A DNA stretch of 64,000 nucleotides from assembly GCA_016858145.1 (NCBI GenBank), contig JAEHOE010000072.1:372001-436000 (forward strand), given 5' to 3'. Every line of letters begins with the position of its first letter. Position 1 is the stretch's first letter. The notes under the pieces were generated by a model, which saw nothing but the letters and a program-made list of their open reading frames with translations, searched no databases and was not told the DNA's origin. Of this stretch, positions 24,024 to 35,000 are shown in pieces. Origin of the DNA: Edaphochlamys debaryana. Its lineage: Eukaryota > Chlorophyta > Chlorophyceae > Chlamydomonadales. A program made the translations under genes and the position numbers.

Positions 24024-24614
24024 GTTGTCAGACAAAGCTGCAGATGCTGGTTGAAGTGCGGCGATGTTACCGGTGTCGGTCGGGCGGGTTGCAATGTCGG
24101 GACTGTGCTCGCAACCTAGCGACCTGTGCGTATGCAGTGATCGCTTTGTGTATAGGCCATCGCAGTGGAAGTCACACCTACGAGTGCGCAGGAACTCTTG
24201 GCGGCCGCCCCGGCCTGCCTGGGGCCACGAGGCAGGCCACCAGGCCCACAACGGTTAACGCGGGCCGCTGCGGCGCCACCCCGCCCCACCCCTGCGCAGG
24301 TAGCGCCTCTTTTCTGCGTCTCTTTGAAGGCTAGCCCAAATTGAACAGCTTTTCACGTACACCTAGTACGGCACGTGTCAGAAAGTCCGGCAGGCCACAG
24401 GCCACGATCGAGGCGGTCTCTGGGCATCGCCCGAGATGGCGGCTGTGTCCGTCGCACAGTTCGGTCACACGTACACTGCCGGGTGTAGCACTCGTCAGTG
24501 CGACTCGCCGAGACGACCCAACGACCCAACGCGACGACTTGTCGCGTCTGTCGCTCGCGGCGCCTTACTTACTCGGCCCACTACGCCTTTCGCTCCTGGC
24601 AATAGTCGGCAACG
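24024..24614. promoter_or_regulatory. Divergent upstream region, arm 1
   Basis: 591 bp between the start codons of gene A copy 1 (-) and SULTR copy 1 (+). No clear TATA box. By eye it does not resemble the corresponding region of arm 2. Confidence 0.5.
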
Positions 24615-27600
24615 ATGAGCTTCAGACGAAACTTGGTATCGCCAAATGAGGAAGGCACACACGCCCCGCCGCCCGCCGCGACGCCCTCGATGCGCCTTCT
24701 CGCGTGGAATGAGGAGGAGCAAGCCAGAGAGGTCCGCGAACTTTCTAGCTGCCAAAGGCATAACAGGTTGCTCTGGGGTTCGCGTTGGCGTGCGGCTCAC
24801 ACGTGACGCGTTCGTGCCCATGCCCGCGCTCGCGCCCCGCTTCCCGCAGCGCTTGAACTTCCCATTCCCCGATGACAGCAAGGCGCCCGAGACAGGCGAT
24901 AGCGTCAGGGGATACTTCCGTAAGATGAAGGAGAGGTGAGCCTAGTCAGCTGCTACACGTGCCGGTTCCAAGCAATGGTGGGCTTTCTGCAGACCTCCCG
25001 AGGGCCCTCGCTACCCCCTGCCAGCCTTGTCACCTGAGCGCTCTTGCCACGCCCCACTCCGCCTTTCTCAAAGACGCCCTCTTGGTCTCTCCTCATCAAT
25101 TTATTCTTTATCACGTGCTTCATTCCCCAGGCACCAGCACCGTGTGGCCACGTACGCCTTCCTGGACTGGCTGGCAGTGTTCCTGCCGTGCGTGCGCTGG
25201 CTCAGGACGTACCAGGTAGGACGCCCGTCGGTTGATGGCACCAGCTGCCCTCTGGCCCGCAGGCCTCATCTACGAACATGCCCTCCGCCACCACCCCTCA
25301 GGTCCGCAAGTGGCTGCTGAGTGACATCGTGGCGGGTCTCTCTGTCGGTTTCATGGTGGTGCCCCAGGTGAGGGGGGCGGAGCGGCGGCGCAGGGGCGAG
25401 GGGAGAGGGGATGCAGCAAGCTGGCCCGGGGCTACCCACGCACCTGATGGCTTCTGACGCGCGGCATGACCTCTCGCCTCTGCCCCTTCCTCCTGTGCAG
25501 GGCATGTCGTACGCCAACCTCGCCGGCCTGCCCTCCGTGTACGGCCTGTACGGCGCCTTCCTGCCGTGCATCGTGTACTCGCTCGTGGGCAGCTCTCGAC
25601 AGCTGGCGGTGGGGCCAGTGGCCGTCACATCGCTCCTGATAGGAACCAAACTCAAAGACATCCTCCCAGCGGCAGCAGACATCCAAAGCCCCAACGCGCC
25701 GGCACCGGGCCAGGTGCGTTCAGGGGCGGGGAAGGGGCAGATGCGGGTCGCTTGGCGAATGGTAATAATAATGGGTACTCGAGAGAGGACCTCATACTCA
25801 ATCTCTCCCTCGCCCTTGCCTCCCCCTGCCCTGTCTATCATCTGCCCCCTCAGGAGGAGATCCAGGAGCAGTACAACCACCTGGCCATCCAGCTCGCCTT
25901 CCTGGTGGCCTGCCTGTACACGGGCGTGGGCGTGTTCCGCCTGGGCTTCGTGACCAACTTCCTCAGCCACGCAGTCATCGGCGGGTTCACGTCGGGAGCG
26001 GCTATCACCATCGGACTCAGCCAGGTGAGGGGAGGGATGGGAAGGGGACGGAGGGAGGAGGCGTGGCACGAAGGGGAAACATACAAGGGTGAGCAAGATG
26101 AACCTTGCATTTTCCTGACCGGCCCTCTGCCCGCTCGTTGATCACCCCTGTTGTCGCCCTCACCCCTCGCCCCCTCTCCATCCTCCTCCCTTCAGGTCAA
26201 GTACATCCTGGGCTTCTCGGTGCCTCGCCAGGAGCGGCTGCAGGACCAGGCCAAGACCTACGTGGAGAACATGCACAACCTCAAGTGGCAGGTGCGCGGC
26301 AGGGGAGCTGAAGGGGCAGGGCGGGGGAGGAGGAAGGGGTTAGGACTCGTAGAAGCCCCCGGGCTTGCCAAAACCTTGTGTCCCCGCCTTCCGTCGCCCC
26401 TTGCCTAATTAATCGCAGGAGTTCATCATGGGCTCTACGTTCTTGCTAATCCTCGTGGTCATGAAGTACGTCGGCAAGAACTTCAAGCGCCTCCGCTTTA
26501 TTCGTGCCGTCGGGCCCCTGACGGTTTGCATCATCGGCATTTGCGCGGTCTACATTGGACACGTCGACACAAAGGTGGGGGAAGCGGTGGACTATCATGG
26601 AGCGGACGCATGGACTGGTTGGCGGTTGCGGCCTGGTTGGCTCTCGAGCCAGCCCAGCAGCATTGCCACACTTCAACTGTCACCGCCATCCGAAGCGCCC
26701 TGTAAATTGCCTGCTCCTCTTCCGCTCCATGTCTTCTGTCTCTCAGGGCATCAAGGTGGTCGGACCTATCAAGAAAGGACTTCCTGATCCCACTGTGCAG
26801 TGGTGGTTTCCCATGCCTGAGAGTGAGTCCTGAAGAGTGGCCTGCAAGCGGCGGGCGTGATGCTGTTACGGGCTCGGCTCTTGATGCCTGACGCCTGCCA
26901 ATACGCCCGCCTCTTGACACCCGGCCCCCTCACACCCAATCCTCCAGTCTCGACGCTCTTCCCCACCGCCATCATCGTAATGCTCGTGGACCTGCTGGAA
27001 TCCACCTCCATCGCCCGGGCCCTCGCCAGGAAGAACAAGTGAGCAGGAGAGCGCAGAGAGTATTCCCTTGTTAGACTGGCGTGCACAAGCAAGGTCTGAC
27101 TCCGTGACCTGCTGTGATCTGCCGTACAGGTATGAGCTGGTCGCCAACCAGGAGATCGTGGGCCTGGGCCTGGCCAACTTCGCGGGCGCCGCCTTCTCTT
27201 GCTACACCACCACCGGCTCCTTCTCGCGCTCGGCCGTCAACAACGAGTCTGGTGCGTGCTAGGCGTCCCTAGGGCATGTGTGCCTGTGCCGTGTGCCCTC
27301 ATGTCCTGTCCTGCTCACCTTGCATCTCCGATCCCTCTTTGGGCATCCTTAATCCCGCCCACCTGCCCCTCCCCAGGCGCCAAGTCCGGCCTTGCCTGCT
27401 TCATCACCGCCTGGGTGGTTGGCTTCGTGCTCATCTTCCTGACGCCCATCTTCGAGCGCCTGCCCATGAACACGCTGGGCGCCATCATCCTGTCGTCCAT
27501 CGTGGGACTGCTCGAGTACGAGCAGGCCATCTACCTGTGGAAGGTGGGGCCGCCGGCGGGCGTGGGGGCGGGGACAGTGTGTGAATGCTGGGCCCGCCCC

Positions 27601-29443
27601 TGTCACATTGTTCTCTTCCCTCCCTGTCAGGTGAACAAGCTGGACTTGTTTGTGTGGATGGCGTCGTTCCTGGGTGTGCTGTTCATCTCGGTGGAGATCG
27701 GCCTGGGCATCGCCATCGGCCTGGCCGTGCTCATCGGTGAGGGGGGACCAAGCAGGGCGGGGCCAAGCTGGGGGGACTGGGAAACGGAGGGGCGATGTCA
27801 GTGGTCAGTTCCCATTCCCCTCGCCTGACCCGTCATCTTCCTTTCACCCGCTGTCCCCATCCAGTGATCTACGAGTCCGCCTTCCCTCACACCGCCCTCG
27901 TGGGCCGCATCCCCGGCACCTCCATTTGGCGCAACATCAAGCAGTACCCGCAGGCGCAGCTCACGCCCGGCCTCATGGTGGTGCGGATCGACGCGCCTCT
28001 TTATTTTGCCAACATCCAGGTAGACTTGTTGTCTGAGGCAGCGCAAGGGGGTGCTTGATGCCCAGCTGTGTGGAGCTGAAGATGACCACGTCAGAGAGGA
28101 GCAGGTGCTAACTGCGAACCTTCAACGTCGCCTGAACCCCGCCTCTGTCTCCCCGCCCTGCCTCTCCCTCTCCCCTCCAGTGGGTCAAGGAGAAGCTGGA
28201 GCAATACCTGGACCACCACCGGACCTGGTCCGCGGACAGAGGTGCGTGGGCGGCCCATGTACATCCTTGCACGTGGAGTTGTACGGAGGACCACATGTGT
28301 CAACCCAGCGCGTCTCATGTCTGCCTCCTCCTGATGCACACCTCACGTGTGCAGGCATTCCCCTCGAGTACGCGATCCTCGACTTCTCACCCGTCACCCA
28401 CGTGGATGCGACTGCCGTACACACGCTGGAGATCCTCATCGAGGCGCTCGCGGAGGAGGGCACGCAGGTGGGCTGCGGCAGTGTCACGTGTTGGGGTGGT
28501 TCTGCCTCACTGCCATTCGAGCAGGTTCACTAACATCATCGCCCCTGCTCCCCACCCGCCCCCTCCTCCAGCTTGTCCTGGCCAACCCAAGTACGGCAGT
28601 GATCCGATCTCTGGACAAGGCCCGCGTGTGCGACATCCTCGGCCGGGACTGGATCTTGTGAGTGCGGAAGCGGCCAGGGCCCTAGATATCCCTGCGCAGG
28701 GCTGACTGAGGCTGGGTCCATGTTACCGCCTTCGGTCCAATTCAGCTGGTCTCAGCCCTCACCGTTGCTTTCCATCCCTGCCCATCCTCCCCTTCCCTCC
28801 GCCCAGCGTGTCCGTGAACGAGGCGGTGCAGTTCTGCAGCCGGCAGCTGGCGGAGCGGGGGCTGGTGGTGCAGCCGGAGAGCGTGTGGCCCAAGGGCGCG
28901 GGCTACGGAGGCTCGCATGGCTCGGGCGCCCACTCCCCCAGCTCCGGCTCCCCGCCCCGCTCCCCGCCCGGCGCCGCCCCCTCTGTCGCGCTGGTCCCCG
29001 CGACGAGTATGCGCCGATCCGCCAGCGGCGCCGGCTACACGGCGCCTCCGCCTCTCCAGTCGCCAACGCCGCAGCCGCAGCTGCAGCAGCAGCCGTCCTC
29101 CGGACGGCCGGGCTCCGGCCCCGCGCCCTCGCCTGCCCTGGCGGCGGGCAACAGCCTGCGCCGCTTGCCCAGCGCAGCCGGTGGCGCGGGCATTGCCCCG
29201 CCCGAGGGCGTACCGCAGCAGCCGCCGCGGCCGTCCCTGCCGGGCTCGAGCGTGGACCCAGCGGCGGCCGCACCGGTAGCGGATGTGGATGCGGAGCCGG
29301 CCGTGGTGTTCCTTCCGACGGGAAGCGTGAGCGTGCGTGGGTCTCAGAGCGGGATCAGCACGGGCGCAGCGTCGCCCACGCTCCCGCGGCCTCCCAGCAA
29401 CGCCCTTGGCGGCGCAAGTGCCTTGCCGGCCGCCACCAACTGA
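24615..29443 (+). CDS. SLC26/SULTR-type sulfate transporter with STAS domain, copy 1
   Basis: Plasma-membrane type H+/sulfate (or related anion) transporter by family. Eighteen exons, all in phase: 24615-24731, 24850-24935, 25131-25215, 25302-25367, 25501-25713, 25854-26024, 26196-26291, 26419-26574, 26747-26822, 26948-27038, 27130-27251, 27377-27543, 27631-27736, 27865-28019, 28181-28241, 28355-28467, 28572-28657, 28807-29443; 867 aa. SulP signature: [20 protein letters not shown], then [19 protein letters not shown] and [20 protein letters not shown]; also [20 protein letters not shown]. The STAS domain covers about residues 515-680 ([20 protein letters not shown]). The long C-terminal tail is Ser/Pro/Ala-rich. 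An ATG at 24646 opens another frame through exon 2, but the 24615 start with an intron at 24732-24849 matches copy 2 (both give RL-FPFP after the intron). Confidence 0.88.
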
Positions 29444-30694
29444 TGGGGGCAGCCCCAGGCTGTTCGCTGAGCCCAGCAGCCGAGTCATGCGCTGGCTGAG
29501 CGGGGTGGGTCGCAACCTCGTCTTGGGTTCTGTTCACTGCTTGCAAGCAATCAATTGATTGGTTTCGGACTTGGAAACGAGCCGCTCGCTAGCGGCAGCT
29601 CCACTACCCTATCTTGTCTTGGTTGTACAGCAGCCGGTTATCTGGTGTTGTAGTGCTTCAACGGCTGCGGTGGGTTGACAGTGCGCCCGGAAGGGGGCCG
29701 CCTTGAAGGGCAAGCTCGAGTGGGGGTGGGCAATTCGAGTGGTTGGGCGGCAACGACGGACAGGTGTTGGCAGGGCACATGAGCGGCCGGAGCTCCACAG
29801 TGCGGAGCTTGCGGTATAGCTGACACCCACCTATCGCATGACAAGTGAAAGGCTCGTAGTACTGTTGGGCTAGTCACACTCTGGCTTTGCAAGCCAGTGA
29901 ATCGTAGTAACTGTGTGCCGTGCGTGTTTAGGCGAGGGGATACGGACCGGCGGGTCCACACTTCTGATGAGCAAGTGAGGCCCTGCCTGGCCAGCACCAA
30001 TGTTGGCCGGCAGGTCGATGCCGGGAGTGCAAGCACCATCGAGGAACGAACCAAGCTAGCTTCCTTACTTAAGACTCACCCCCAGGACGCCCCAATATGC
30101 CAGCTGCTGTCGGTTGCATGCTGATTGGGGCGGCCAACACTACTGTGAAGCGGCCGGCTGCTGAAGGGATCTGGCACGTGTGAAGCCGGCTGGCATGTCT
30201 TGTGAGCATGGGCTGATATAGGCGGGCGTGTGCTGCAGGCCTCCGGGTTGGGGGCTACCATGTAACCCTTCGGGCCTTGAGCTACTTCGGTACCCTGTAC
30301 TGGGTACCAAACCCGCCCCGCGCGCCCGCTCCGACTAACCGGTATAGACCAATTCGGGTGTCAGGGCCGAGCCCTGGAGATGGTTAGGCACTTCAAATCG
30401 ACAAAATGCATAGCGCGGGGGCCCGTGAAATTTCGGGCCGGCGCAGGGGGCGGAGGGCGGTCGCGGGGTGGGTAATCATCATGGACCCCGAAGGACATCG
30501 ACACGGGGTAATCCTGGAGGGCTGAGCCCCCGGCTGGCGCTCCGCAAAAAAGTGATGCATCTATGTTCAGCATCGCAGCTTAACTGTCACAAGGCTTGGC
30601 TGCATCATCAGGCACGTTCTGGACTTGAGCAGGTGAGGTTTGACCGAAATCGCGCAGCATCCCCGCGGCAAGGTCAGCGAAAGTACCTCGTTCT

Positions 30695-30749
30695 TAGCTT
30701 TGGTATGATAGCTTTGGTATGATAGAAACTACATGATAGAAACTACATC
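30695..30749. repeat. Short tandem duplications
   Basis: agctttggtatgat occurs twice in a row, followed by gatagaaactacat twice in a row. Confidence 0.85.
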
Positions 30750-31212
30750 AAGCGGTGACTTACATTGCTTCTTGAGCTGTGGGCCCGAGTTGGTGCCACC
30801 GCGTTTTGAGCATCGAGTTCGCGCCGGGTCAGAAATATCTCGCGCTCTCGACGTAACAGTGTAGATTGAAGCAAACCGTAGCTTGATGGATCATGGGCTG
30901 GACGTGAAAGGCAACTATGTGTGCGGCTCCATGACACTCGCCACCGCCACCGAATGGTGGAATGGAAGACAGCAATGGACTATTTTGCATTGGTCACTTG
31001 CGCAGTCCAGGCCTGTAAAGGGCATGCAGCCGTCACCGTATTGCACCTTGCCCCTTACTGATGGGAAGCTTTGTATCTGCAGGACCGCAAGTCCGTCCCG
31101 CAACACGGGTTGGATTCTGGGGAGGGACGACTGGCACTCAGCTTGGCCACACACGCGCGGAAGAAGTTCTTGAGGGAGGACCCACAGTAGCCAGAGGCAA
31201 GCCTTACTGTGT

Positions 31213-31430
31213 CCGCATGAGCAAGGCAAAGTCGGCTTCGACGTCCCTCAAAGAAGAGTATGGGCCCCTCAGTCAGAAGCTGATCTGAACTAAAGGCTGT
31301 CTTCCGCTGTAATGCCGACGACGGCAGGGTTCAACCAACCAGAGCCCTTACATGCAGAATAATCCGCATGAGGAAGGCAAAGTCGGCTTCAACGTCCCTC
31401 AAAGAAGAGTATGGGCCCCCTAGAAGCTGA
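31213..31430. repeat. Pair of ~67-bp direct repeats
   Basis: 31213-31283 and 31364-31430 share ccgcatgaGcaaggcaaagt and the following sequence to tagaagctga/cagaagctga with a few mismatches and a small gap. Confidence 0.85.
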
Positions 31431-32093
31431 CAAGGCAGCCTACACTTCACAGCCCTGCGCAGCCCCACCGTTGTCCCGCCTTCCAACGTGATGCCCCCTC
31501 CCCGTTCCCAGCGCGCAGAGCGGATTGCAGTCGACACCCGAGTAGCTTGTCACGATGCCGCCAACCTTCCGCGCTTGCCTCCATCAGTGCAACAGCATTG
31601 TGCTTAGGGCCTGAACGTACGAGCGCCCATGCAGCCATGCATCTAGCTCACGCCGCGTGCGATGCAGCAGCTAATCATAGTAGTAGTCCGTAGCAATGAG
31701 CAGTCCAAACACGCACACAAGCGCCGACACGACAGCAGTCAAACAGACTCAAACCCAGCACAGACTGCCTAGCTATTCACCAGTACTCACGCCCAGCCTG
31801 CCTGCGACGAGCGAAACAGCCTTCCCCATAAGCGGAGAAACGCCCACGCGCGCCATCCAGCCCAGCCACAAGGACCCAGTCCACCCGCAGAAGACTACCA
31901 ACCCTCGGCTGTCGGCTGCAGGCAACCTCTGCCTCTACCAAAACCACCGCACCACACAACGCCAAGCCCTACCTAATCCCTCCTCCGAGGTCGCGTCCTA
32001 TCTCTCAGCGCCGCCCCAGAACGCCCCCTCCCGCGCAAGCCACTGTGAGCCAAGACCTGCCAACACCTGCACCTGTTGCTTAGGATCGCGTGA

Positions 32094-35000
32094 TTACGGC
32101 CGGGCCGGGTTGGCTGGCGCGCCGCCGGTGCTTGCGCTGCTGGCGGAGCGGTGCATGGCTCCGCCGGCGGAGGTGGTGACCAGAGCCACCGAGGCAGGGG
32201 CTGGCGCGGGGCCGGCGGAGCTGGGGCGCGAGGGCTGCGGAGAGCCCGAGCCCGGCGAGCCTGAGCTGCCGTAGCCCGCGCCCTTGGGCCACACGCTCTC
32301 CGGCTGCACCACCAGCCCCCGCTCCGCCAGCTGCCGGCTGCAGAACTGCACCGCCTCGTTCACGGACACGCTAGGCGAGGGAAGGGGGGTGGGTGGGCAG
32401 GGATGGTAAGCATCAGTGAGGGATAGATCGGACCCACGTGCACCGAAGGCGGTACATGCACGCAGACTACGAAAGCCCTGCGCCGCGATATCTAGGGCCC
32501 TGTCCGTCGCCGCACTTACAAGATCCAGTCCCGGCCGAGGATGTCGCACACTCGGGCCTTGTCCAGAGATCGGATTACTGCCGTACTTGGGTTGGCCAGG
32601 ACAAGCTGGAGGGGGTGGGTGGTGAGCAGGGGCGATGATGTTAGTGAACCTGCTCGAATGTCAGTGAGGCAGAACCACCCCAACACGTGACACTGCCGCA
32701 GCGCACCTGCGTGCCCTCCTCCGCGAGCGCCTCGATGAGGATCTCGAGCGTGTGTACGGCAGTCGCATCCACGTGCGTGACGGGCGAGAAGTCGAGGATG
32801 GCGTACTCAAGGGGGATGCCTGCACACGTAATGGGGTGTGTCAGAAGGGGTCCGACGTAAGACGCACTGGGTAAACACTGGGTTATCCATGCAACTCCAC
32901 GTGCAAGGATGTACATGGGCCGCCCACGCACCTCTGTCCGCGGACCAGGTCCGGTGGTGGTCCAGGTATTGCTCCAGCTTCTCCTTGACCCACTGGAGGG
33001 GAGAGGGAGAGGCAGGGCGGGGAGACAGCGGGAACTGATGAGCGTCGCGTATGACAGCTAGCGCCTGCCGTCGTCATCTTCAGCTCCACACAGCTGGGCA
33101 TCAAGCACCCCCTGTGCTCCCTCAGACAACAAGTCCAACCTGGATGTTGGCGAAGTAGATGGGCGCGTCGATCCGCACCACCATGAGACCGGGTGTGAGC
33201 TGCGCCTGCGGGTACTGCTTGATGTTGCGCCAAATGGAGGTGCCGGGGATGCGGCCCACGAGGGCGGTGTGGGGGAAGGCGGACTCGTAGATCACTGGAT
33301 GGGGACAGCAGGTGAAAGGAAAATTAGGTGTCAGGCGAGGGGAATGGGAACTGACCACTGACATCGCCCCTCCATTTCCCAGTCCCCCCAGCTTGGTCCC
33401 GCCCTCCTTACTCCCCCCTCACCGATGAGCACGGCCAGGCCGATGGCGATGCCCAGGCCGATCTCCACCGAGATGAACAGCACACCCAGGAACGAGGCCA
33501 TCCACACAAACAAGTCCAGCTTGTTCACCTGACGGGCATGGGTGCAGGGGGGGGGTCAGAGGACACTGCCAGAGGGGGCTAGCACCCTGGATCTACGCAC
33601 ACTGCCTACCGTATCTGTTTCCCATCACGCACCCCATAGGCCTGCCCCCGCGCCACGCACCCCGCCCCACCTTCCACAGGTAGATGGCCTGCTCGTACTC
33701 GAGCAGTCCCACGATGGACGACAGGATGATGGCGCCCAGCGTGTTCATGGGCAGGCGCTCGAAGATGGGCGTCAGGAAGATGAGCACGAAGCCAACCACC
33801 CAGGCGGTGATGAAGCAGGCAAGGCCGGACTTGGCGCCTGGGGAGGGGCAGGTGGGCGGGATTATGGATTGCCAAGAGGGATCGGAGATGCAAGGTGAGC
33901 AGGACAGGACATGAGGGCACACGGCACAGGCACACATGCCCTAGGGACGCCTAGCACGCACCAGACTCGTTGTTGACGGCCGAGCGCGAGAAGGAGCCGG
34001 TGGTGGTGTAGCAAGAGAAGGCGGCGCCCGCGAAGTTGGCCAGGCCCAGGCCCACGATCTCCTGGTTGGCGACCAGCTCGTACCTGTACGGCAGATCACA
34101 GCAGGTCACGGATTCAGGCCTTGCTTGTGCACGCCAGTCCGACAAGGGAATACACTCTGCTCACTTGTTCTTCCTGGCGAGGGCCCGGGCGATGGAGGTG
34201 GATTCCAGCAGGTCCACGAGCATCACGATGATGGCGGTGGGGAAGAGCGTGGAGACTGGAGGAATGGGTGGGGCGGGAAGGGGGGCGGGTGTTAAGAGGC
34301 GAGCGTCTTGGCGGGCGTCAGGCATCATTATTTGAGCCCGTAACAGCAATCAAAGTCTTTCCCGCCGCTTGCAGATCACTCTGCAGGACTCACTCTCAGG
34401 CATGGGAAACCACCACTGCACAGTGGGGCCGGGAAGGCCCTTCTTGATAGGTCCGACCACCTTGATTCCCTGAGAAACAGAAGACATGGAGCGGAAGAGG
34501 AGCAGGCAACTTACAGGGCGCTTCGTAAGGTGGTGACAGTTGAAGTGTGGCAATGCTGCTGGGCTGGCTCGAGAGCCAACCAGGCCGCAACCGGTCCGTG
34601 CGTCCGCTCCCCGGGAGTCCACCGCTCACCCCACCTTGGTGTCAACGTGTCCAATGTAGACCGCGCAAATGCCAATGATGCACACCGTCAGGGGCCCAAC
34701 GGCACGCACGAAGCGGAGGCGCTTGAAGTTCTTGCCGACGTACTTCATGACCACGAGGATCAGCAGGAACGTAGAGCCCATGATGAACTCCTGCGAATGG
34801 ATAGGCATGGGGGCAGGAGGGAGGCCAGGTTGGGATTAACACGGGGCGGGGCTGCTGTCAATTTGCTTCATGGGAGCGGCGCCGGCTGAAGTGCCCGGCT
34901 ACTTCCAAGGCGACCTCAAGGTTCGTCAGCAAGGGTGTATGCTCCAGGCCACGGAGCCAAGTAGGGAGTGTTGCAGCTTTGGCTTAGTGGTCAACGGTGC

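Larger units (their letters stand above)
21851..29000. repeat. Arm 1 of the transporter/gene A inverted duplication
   Basis: Gene A copy 1 (-) and SULTR copy 1 (+) are mirrored by arm 2 (about 32270-39573). Gene order, divergent orientation and exon sizes match. DNA identity is very high from about 25250 to about 28900, introns included, and lower outside. Confidence 0.9.
29444..32093. other. Spacer between the inverted transporter copies
   Basis: 2.65 kb at the centre of the inverted duplication, between two convergent stop codons. No gene supported. It contains the direct repeats listed separately and minus-strand TTACA at 31348-31352, which could serve SULTR copy 2. Confidence 0.6.

Noticed and set aside
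24646..24935. Alternative start and frame for SULTR copy 1
   Set aside because: It is open and phase-compatible, but the Arg/Pro-rich product has no match in copy 2, whereas the spliced model from 24615 does.
28742..29515. 257-aa minus-strand ORF opposite the SULTR copy 1 tail
   Set aside because: Arg/Ala-rich shadow of the Pro/Ser-rich exon 18.
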